Of a stretch of 64,000 bases of DNA, positions 59,593 to 64,000 are shown piece by piece (position 1 is the first letter of the stretch; each line of letters begins with the position of its first letter). Position numbers and translations under genes: made by a program. The notes beneath the pieces were generated by a model that ran no database searches, was not told the DNA's origin, and saw only the letters and a program-made list of their open reading frames with translations. The DNA is from UJ101 sp047975265 (GTDB lineage: Bacteria; Bacteroidota; Bacteroidia; Flavobacteriales; UJ101): positions 1 to 64,000 of the forward strand of contig JBKEDE010000010.1 of the NCBI GenBank assembly GCA_047975265.1, given 5' to 3'.

Positions 59593-60894
59593 TTAAACCA
59601 CTCGAATTACAAAATAGTTTTTCTTTCCTTTTTGTAGCAATACAAATTCGTTATTGATTAATGTATCTTGATTAATGATAAAATCCTCTTTTACCTTTTC
59701 TTTATTTACTGAAATCGCATTTTGTTTCAATTCTCGCTTGGCATCAGCATTTGATTTTAAAAAATGGGTCTTGGCAGATAATGCTCCAATCATATCGAGT
59801 CCTTTGATGATTTCATCGTGTGGTATTTCAGTTTGCGGAACACCTTCAAAAACAGCCAAGAATGTTTCGGAATCTAATGATTTTAAATCTTCTGAGGTTG
59901 ATTTTCCAAATAGAATTTGAGAAGCCTTCTTCGCTTTCTCTAATTCTTCTTGTCCATGTACCAAGGTGGTTACTTCATCAGCCAGACGTTTTTGTAGAAT
60001 TCTTAAATGAGGTGCTTGATCATGTTCTGCAATTAAATTTTCAATTTCTTCTTGAGTTAAAAAAGTATAGATTTTAATAAATTTTTTTACATCTTCATCT
60101 GAAACATTAAGCCAAAACTGATAAAATTTATACGATGATGTACGGTCTTTGGTTAGCCAGATATTTCCGCCTTCGGTTTTTCCAAATTTTGTTCCATCAG
60201 CTTTTGTAATCAAAGGGCAAGTCATGGCATATGCTTTTGCATCTTCTCCTCCCATTCTTCTAACCAATTCAGTTCCTGTTGTAATATTTCCCCATTGGTC
60301 TGAACCACCCATTTGTAATAAGCAATTGTATTCTTTAAACAAATGATAAAAGTCGTAGCCTTGAATTAATTGATAGGTAAATTCGGTAAAACTCATACCG
60401 GAACTTGAATCGGAACTTAATCGTTTTTTTACGGAGTCTTTAGCCATCATATAATTAACGGTGATTCGTTTTCCTACATCTCGTGCAAAGTTTATAAAGG
60501 AGAATTTTTTCATCCAGTCGTAATTATTAACTAAAACAGGTGCGTTTTTTTGGGTAGAATTAAAATCTAAGAATCGTGATAAAACTTTTTGGATTCCGGC
60601 AACGTTTTGAGAAAGTGTTTTTTCATCCAAAAGATTTCGTTCATCTGATTTTCCGGAAGGATCTCCTATCATGCCTGTTGCTCCTCCAATTAAAGCGAAA
60701 GGTTTATGTCCGGATCGTTTCAAATGCATTAGTAGAATAATAGGAACCAAACTACCGATGTGCAGAGAGTCTGCTGTTGGGTCAAACCCGATATAAGCAG
60801 AAGTCATTTCTTTGTTTAGTTGTTCTTCTGTTCCTGGCATTATATCGTGAATCATTCCACGCCAAGTTAATTCTTCTACTAAATTTATTTTCAT
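59593..60894 (-). CDS. tyrS: Tyrosyl-tRNA synthetase
   Basis: A class I aminoacyl-tRNA synthetase of 433 residues that charges tRNA-Tyr. The HIGH-type motif appears as DSLHIGSLVPI (about residues 40-50), with GFDPTADS before it and GGATGMIGDPSGKS after; the KMSKS-type loop is KFGKTEGGN. The C-terminal 70 residues form the S4-type tRNA-binding domain. A minus-strand TATATTTG box lies upstream at 60925. Confidence 0.97.
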   Translation of the reverse strand: MKINLVEELTWRGMIHDIMPGTEEQLNKEMTSAYIGFDPTADSLHIGSLVPIILLMHLKRSGHKPFALIGGATGMIGDPSGKSDERNLLDEKTLSQNVAGIQKVLSRFLDFNSTQKNAPVLVNNYDWMKKFSFINFARDVGKRITVNYMMAKDSVKKRLSSDSSSGMSFTEFTYQLIQGYDFYHLFKEYNCLLQMGGSDQWGNITTGTELVRRMGGEDAKAYAMTCPLITKADGTKFGKTEGGNIWLTKDRTSSYKFYQFWLNVSDEDVKKFIKIYTFLTQEEIENLIAEHDQAPHLRILQKRLADEVTTLVHGQEELEKAKKASQILFGKSTSEDLKSLDSETFLAVFEGVPQTEIPHDEIIKGLDMIGALSAKTHFLKSNADAKRELKQNAISVNKEKVKEDFIINQDTLINNEFVLLQKGKKNYFVIRVV

Positions 60895-60924
60895 TCTTTT
60901 ACTTTTTTATCCTTTTGGATTTTG

Positions 60925-60955
60925 CAAATATACTTTATTTGAAATGATCTGTAAA
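60925..60955 (-). promoter_or_regulatory. tyrS promoter TTTA-N19-TATATTTG
   Basis: On the minus strand TATATTTG (60925-60932) is 19 bases from TTTA (60952-60955), one mismatch from the -33 consensus. Confidence 0.55.
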
Positions 60956-60956
60956 A

Positions 60957-60990
60957 AAGAAAAGACTCTAAATTTAGAGTCTTTTTTAAT
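60957..60990 (-). terminator. Terminator between the Spy-like gene and tyrS
   Basis: A near-perfect palindrome (AAAAGACTCTAAA / TTTAGAGTCTTTT) flanked by A-run and T-run. It lies right after the Spy-like gene and just upstream of the tyrS promoter, separating the two leftward units. Confidence 0.75.
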
Positions 60991-61008
60991 TTATTACTTT
61001 CTGATTGA

Positions 61009-61551
61009 TCAATCAAGGTACGTATCTTTAATAGCCGGTTCTACTTCTATTGATTCTACCTGTTCTATTTGTAGTTCTTTCACTTTTTCTGTTTGTGATT
61101 GTTCTACGGGTCTGATATTTTGTTTTTTCGCTTGTGGTTTTCCTGTAATCTCTTGTTGAGCTTTCTTTTTTAAATCCCACGTTTTATTAAACGTTTCTAA
61201 TTGTTGGTCATCCAAAATATTAGACATTTGTCTTTTCTCTAACTTTTCTATTTTTGCTTCTACTTTGGCTCTTTCTTCTCCTTTGCTCGCCAATTGAGAG
61301 CGTAAAGCAACGTACTGTTTCTCTGCTTCAGCAAATTGTTGTTTTTGTTCTTGTGATAGATTTAAAATGCTTTTAACATCTAAATTAGCCAATTCATTTG
61401 CTGACATTTGTTCAAGATGAGACGTTGTTGCATCAACTACTTTATTTTCAGAATTCACAACCGGTTGGGCTGTAACAACCGTTTCTTGAGCAAAAGTTAA
61501 TCCTCCGAAACTTAAAAGTACACTTAGACTTAATAATTTTAAATATTTCAT
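61009..61551 (-). CDS. Spy/CpxP-like periplasmic helical protein
   Basis: A 180-residue exported protein with a signal peptide (LLSLSVLLSFGGLTFAQ, residues 6-22). The middle ILNLSQEQKQQFAEAEKQY, then GEERAKVEAKIEKLEKRQ and NILDDQQLETFNK matches the paired LTxxQ pattern of Spy/CpxP proteins, which act as periplasmic chaperones or stress sensors. The C-terminal 40 residues are polar and low complexity (Gln/Glu/Val rich). Family membership is tentative. Confidence 0.6.
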   Translation of the reverse strand: MKYLKLLSLSVLLSFGGLTFAQETVVTAQPVVNSENKVVDATTSHLEQMSANELANLDVKSILNLSQEQKQQFAEAEKQYVALRSQLASKGEERAKVEAKIEKLEKRQMSNILDDQQLETFNKTWDLKKKAQQEITGKPQAKKQNIRPVEQSQTEKVKELQIEQVESIEVEPAIKDTYLD

Positions 61552-61626
61552 TTTATGATTATTTTTTTATAAAAGTAACAGAATGCATATAAATAAAAAA
61601 GCATATTAACGTTATTTAATATAAGT

Positions 61627-62013
61627 TTAGAACAACGTTAAAATTAGGGAATAGTTTCTTCCTATTGTAAATAATATGGCTGTAAGTATGATAAAGAGAA
61701 CCATTTTATTTGTTATATGAAAAGTGGGAAGAGTGATGGCAAACGGTTTTAAAAGAAAGGCTATAAAATAATAAAGGAAGACCGGAAAAGTGAAAAACAG
61801 AAAAGCATTTGCTTGAAAAGCCGGTTTAAATTCTAAGTTTAAAACATAATGTAAATAACGTTGTCCGCCACATAACGGACAGTCTAATTTAGAGAGTTGT
61901 TTTGTAGGACAGGAGATGAAGAAATTATCAGAGGAGTTTGGGTTGTATTGATACAAATAAATCAATATAAAAAGTATTAGCACAAGGAACCATGATGAAA
62001 AGAATTTGTTCAT
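61627..62013 (-). CDS. DUF2752 membrane protein
   Basis: A 128-residue protein with an N-terminal helix, then the DUF2752 signature CPTKQLSKLDCPLCGGQRYL (two Cys pairs) and three further hydrophobic segments (AFLFFTFPVFLYYFIAFLL, MVLFIILTAILFTIG). Function unknown in the family. It is separated from the MazG-like gene by 40 bases on the same strand. Confidence 0.82.
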   Translation of the reverse strand: MNKFFSSWFLVLILFILIYLYQYNPNSSDNFFISCPTKQLSKLDCPLCGGQRYLHYVLNLEFKPAFQANAFLFFTFPVFLYYFIAFLLKPFAITLPTFHITNKMVLFIILTAILFTIGRNYSLILTLF

Positions 62014-62053
62014 GTCGTTATAAAATCAGTTCATTAAAAGGCGGTTGTATGTT

Positions 62054-62383
62054 TTAATGTTGCAGTTTTTCATTGTTATGATGCCGGTCATGATCTCGTT
62101 TGGTTTTCAAGTCTAATTTTTTATAAAAGGCTTTTTCTAAGTCAATATCGGTTTGGTTAGCCAAACAGATTAAAACAAATAACACATCGGAGAGTTCTTC
62201 TCCCAGGTCTTTATTTTTATCGGATTCTTTCTCAGATTGTTCTCCATAACGACGAGCAATTATACGGGCTACTTCGCCCACTTCTTCTGTTAGCTGAGCC
62301 ATATTGGTCAGCTCGTTGAAATAACGAACTCCATGTGATTGAATCCATTTGTCAACGGCTTTTTGGGCATTTTTTATATTCAT
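62054..62383 (-). CDS. MazG-like nucleotide pyrophosphohydrolase
   Basis: A 109-residue all-alpha NTP pyrophosphatase domain. The metal-binding acidic motif appears as AQLTEEVGEVARIIARRYGE, followed by DLGEELSDVLFVLICLAN, which supplies the second EExxD group. These small single-domain members hydrolyse nucleoside triphosphates to monophosphates; the preferred nucleotide is unknown. It follows dtd by 32 bases on the minus strand, so both may share a message. Confidence 0.85.
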   Translation of the reverse strand: MNIKNAQKAVDKWIQSHGVRYFNELTNMAQLTEEVGEVARIIARRYGEQSEKESDKNKDLGEELSDVLFVLICLANQTDIDLEKAFYKKLDLKTKRDHDRHHNNEKLQH

Positions 62384-62415
62384 TTTGTAGGATGATTTCT
62401 TGTAAAGATAAAAAT

Positions 62416-62868
62416 TTATTCCTTGTTTTTTGAATCTATAATAATTGTTACGGGTCCGTCATTGATTAAAGCGATTTTCATATCGGCACCAAAGACTCCT
62501 TTTTTTACTGACTTTTCTAAAAGTTGTTCCATATAATTTAAGAAAGAATTGTATAACGGGACTGCCACGTCAGGTTTTGCAGCCTTTATATAAGAAGGTC
62601 TGTTTCCTTTTTTAGTAGAAGCATGTAAGGTAAACTGACTGACGATTAATAGCTCTCCGTCTATTTCTTTGATGGATTGATTCATGATTCCATTTTCATT
62701 ATCAAAAATTCTCATGTTAATTATTTTTTTGGAAAGCCAGTTAATATCTTCTTGTGAATCATTGTTTTCTATGCCAATCAAAATTAGAAGTCCTTGTTTG
62801 ATTTGATCTTTTATGGCGTTATTTACGGTAACGGATGCTTCGGAAACTCTTTGTATTACGGCTTTCAT
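62416..62868 (-). CDS. dtd: D-aminoacyl-tRNA deacylase
   Basis: A proofreading enzyme that removes D-amino acids from mischarged tRNA. The 150-residue protein starts MKAVIQRVSEASVTVNN, and carries the two active-site motifs LLIVSQFTLHAS (SQ.T, about residues 78-89) and the cis-proline loop NDGPVTIIIDS near the end. Length and both motifs match DTD1. A possible -7 box TAAATTTG (minus strand, 62921-62928) lies upstream. Confidence 0.96.
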   Translation of the reverse strand: MKAVIQRVSEASVTVNNAIKDQIKQGLLILIGIENNDSQEDINWLSKKIINMRIFDNENGIMNQSIKEIDGELLIVSQFTLHASTKKGNRPSYIKAAKPDVAVPLYNSFLNYMEQLLEKSVKKGVFGADMKIALINDGPVTIIIDSKNKE

Positions 62869-63290
62869 ATTTTACTTATTCGTATAATTACTTCTCGAAT
62901 GGTGTTTTTTATTTGTTTTTCAAATTTACAAAAAATCATTTGAGTTTGCCTGTAAACGGTTTTATATTGTATGTGTAGGGCAGATCTTTGTAATAATGGA
63001 TTAGGAGGTTATAATGTGCCGTGAATACAGGCAATTCCTGATTTACATTCTTAGAACTATAAATTGGAGTGGTAGAATATTACAAACAGTATTAAAACAT
63101 ATTTGTTCATAATCTTTCTGTTAGGCTGTCTTTTTAAAGCTGTACACAATTTACATGCGTATTTACATAATTCCAAATAAGCAAGCCGCAAACCGATGTG
63201 ATGCAATGGCGTATTTGCACTTCCCGCAATTACTTCGTATATTGCAGACGTAACAACTGCGTTTAGCCCCGACGTTAGCCAACATTTGAA
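62869..63290. other. Intergenic region with a 32-codon ORF and a higher-GC leader
   Basis: Nothing certain is encoded. A strong AGGAGG at 63003-63008 precedes an ATG at 63014 that opens a 32-residue ORF (MCREYRQFLIYIL...), to 63112; an SD this strong is rare here, but the product is unrecognised. From about 63175 to 63290 the DNA is clearly richer in G and C than its surroundings and ends CCCCGACGTTAGCCAAC just before the next ATG. Confidence 0.4.
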
Positions 63291-64000
63291 ATGACCGAGA
63301 TAATAAACAAAATTTTAGAGAATAATCCAGGAATAGTTACTACAATTGTGACAGCCTTACTACTTCCTATCTTAATGTTGGTAATTACAAATTGGCAGAC
63401 ACGGAGAAGAAACGAATTGAACAAAAGTTCGACATCGAAAAAGAAAAATTAAGAAAGCAAATAGAATTAGGAATTGACCCAGAAAATTCTCAAAAACTTC
63501 AAGAAAATGTAGTTTATTCTTCTTTAATCAAAATCCTATTCGAAATACAAAAACTGCATATTGAATTATCCGGAAATTGTTCCGTAGATTACAGTTGCAT
63601 AAATAAAGCTGTCGAAAAATTTCAAAGTAAATTTTCCGAATACCAAGAAATTATATCGGAAAATCAAATGTATTTAAAGCCAAAAGTTACGAATGAACTT
63701 TATGACTTTTATCAAACCTTGGGAAATTTACTTATTGAACTTAAGGAAATTGAGAATGACAAAAAATATGAATTAGCACAAGTTTCAGTCTATTTTCACG
63801 CTCAAAGTTTGGCTTCAATAATTTTGAGAATTCAAGAAAATCTCTCGCACGTTAAAAAAGAATTGGATTATGAAATAAAGCAAGAAGAGATGACAAACTT
63901 TATAAATTGTTGTGGACGAAAGCCAGAAAAAAAGAATATTGAGGAATACAAAAAAATGAATCCTTTGAATAAAGGACTTATAACATTAATAAATGCTTCA
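63291..64000 (+). pseudogene. Membrane-anchored coiled-coil hypothetical protein, frameshifted, runs off the window
   Basis: The ATG at 63291 opens MTEIINKILENNPG and a transmembrane segment (IVTTIVTALLLPILMLVI), but this frame stops at 63452. From 63392 another frame reads LADTEKKRIEQKFDIEKEKL and stays open to the window end (203 codons), rich in charged helices. One missing T at 63392 would join them. The joined protein is an N-terminal anchor followed by a long helical cytoplasmic part; no family was recognised. It is either a real mutation or a sequencing error. The upstream leader has different base composition, suggesting transfer. Confidence 0.6.

Noticed and set aside
61009..61159. 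Plus-strand ORF 60944-61159
   Set aside because: It covers the terminator and the 3' end of the Spy-like gene in antisense, with no coding signs.
63014..63112. 32-residue ORF with a strong AGGAGG
   Set aside because: The SD is good, but the peptide is unrecognised and the region appears to be non-coding; mentioned only in the intergenic entry.
63120..63290. True integron attC site
   Set aside because: The core GTTAGCC does not fit GTTRRRY, and no clear paired R''/L'' arms or integrase were found; kept only as a cassette-like suggestion.
1..64000. CRISPR array
   Set aside because: No regularly spaced direct repeats were seen at any place in the window; no cas genes were recognised.

Overview
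The window is AT-rich chromosomal DNA from a member of the Bacteroidetes, most likely the Flavobacteriia. The support is a type III glutamine synthetase, a DnaE with a fused N-terminal DnaQ-type exonuclease domain, single sucC and rpiB genes, family members typical of the phylum (DUF4199, DUF2752, GIN-domain lipoprotein), and repeated promoters of the Bacteroidetes primary-sigma type (TTTG-N19-TAnnTTTG). Ribosome binding sites are mostly weak. No genus can be named from sequence alone.

Layout. 1-266: 3' end of an IS982-family transposase. 267-9705: core metabolism (pgk, rpiB, glnN, LolD-type ATPase, sucC, proC, a phosphopantetheinyl transferase and pnuC). 10154-19611: envelope and regulation (a large outer-membrane M1-peptidase-like protein that has lost its zinc site, a LOG protein, a Na+/drug-type ABC exporter, MscS, an outer-membrane beta-barrel protein, a sigma-54 activator without a DNA-binding domain, aroK). 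19715-25520: tRNA-Lys, a frameshifted DUF3267 gene, dnaE, trxA. 25681-25918: two identical tRNA-Asp genes. 26030-40024: a surface polysaccharide locus (wzz, manA, rfbB, rfbA, wzx, glf, glycosyltransferases, acyltransferase, two polymerase/ligase-type membrane proteins, and a polyprenyl-phosphate sugar transferase). Its middle part (about 30-38.5 kb) looks more AT-rich than the flanks.

40164-42671: dnaX, split by a -1 frame change at a run of ten A residues, then a universal stress protein. 42781-42941: tRNA-Arg and tRNA-Gly. 43088-48976: leftward genes for a phosphohexomutase, a GIN-domain lipoprotein, a GT2 glycosyltransferase, DUF4199, a serine hydrolase and a YopX-like protein, interrupted by the rightward SRP RNA. 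49468-54771: lon, then a divergent glutaryl-CoA dehydrogenase / ALDH7 pair that suggests lysine catabolism. 54772-55791: a patch of tiny ORFs including a double-glycine leader peptide and a small membrane protein. 55788-62868: truB, hemD, hemE, lldD, tyrS, a Spy-like periplasmic protein, DUF2752, a MazG-like protein and dtd. 62869-64000: a foreign-looking, higher-GC leader followed by a frameshifted gene that runs off the window.

Most genes are housekeeping. The parts most worth following up are the dnaX frame change with its slip signals, the double-glycine peptide patch at 54.8-55.8 kb, the peptidase in which all four active-site residues are replaced by amides, the lon upstream 9-N9-9 inverted repeat, and the cassette-like right edge.
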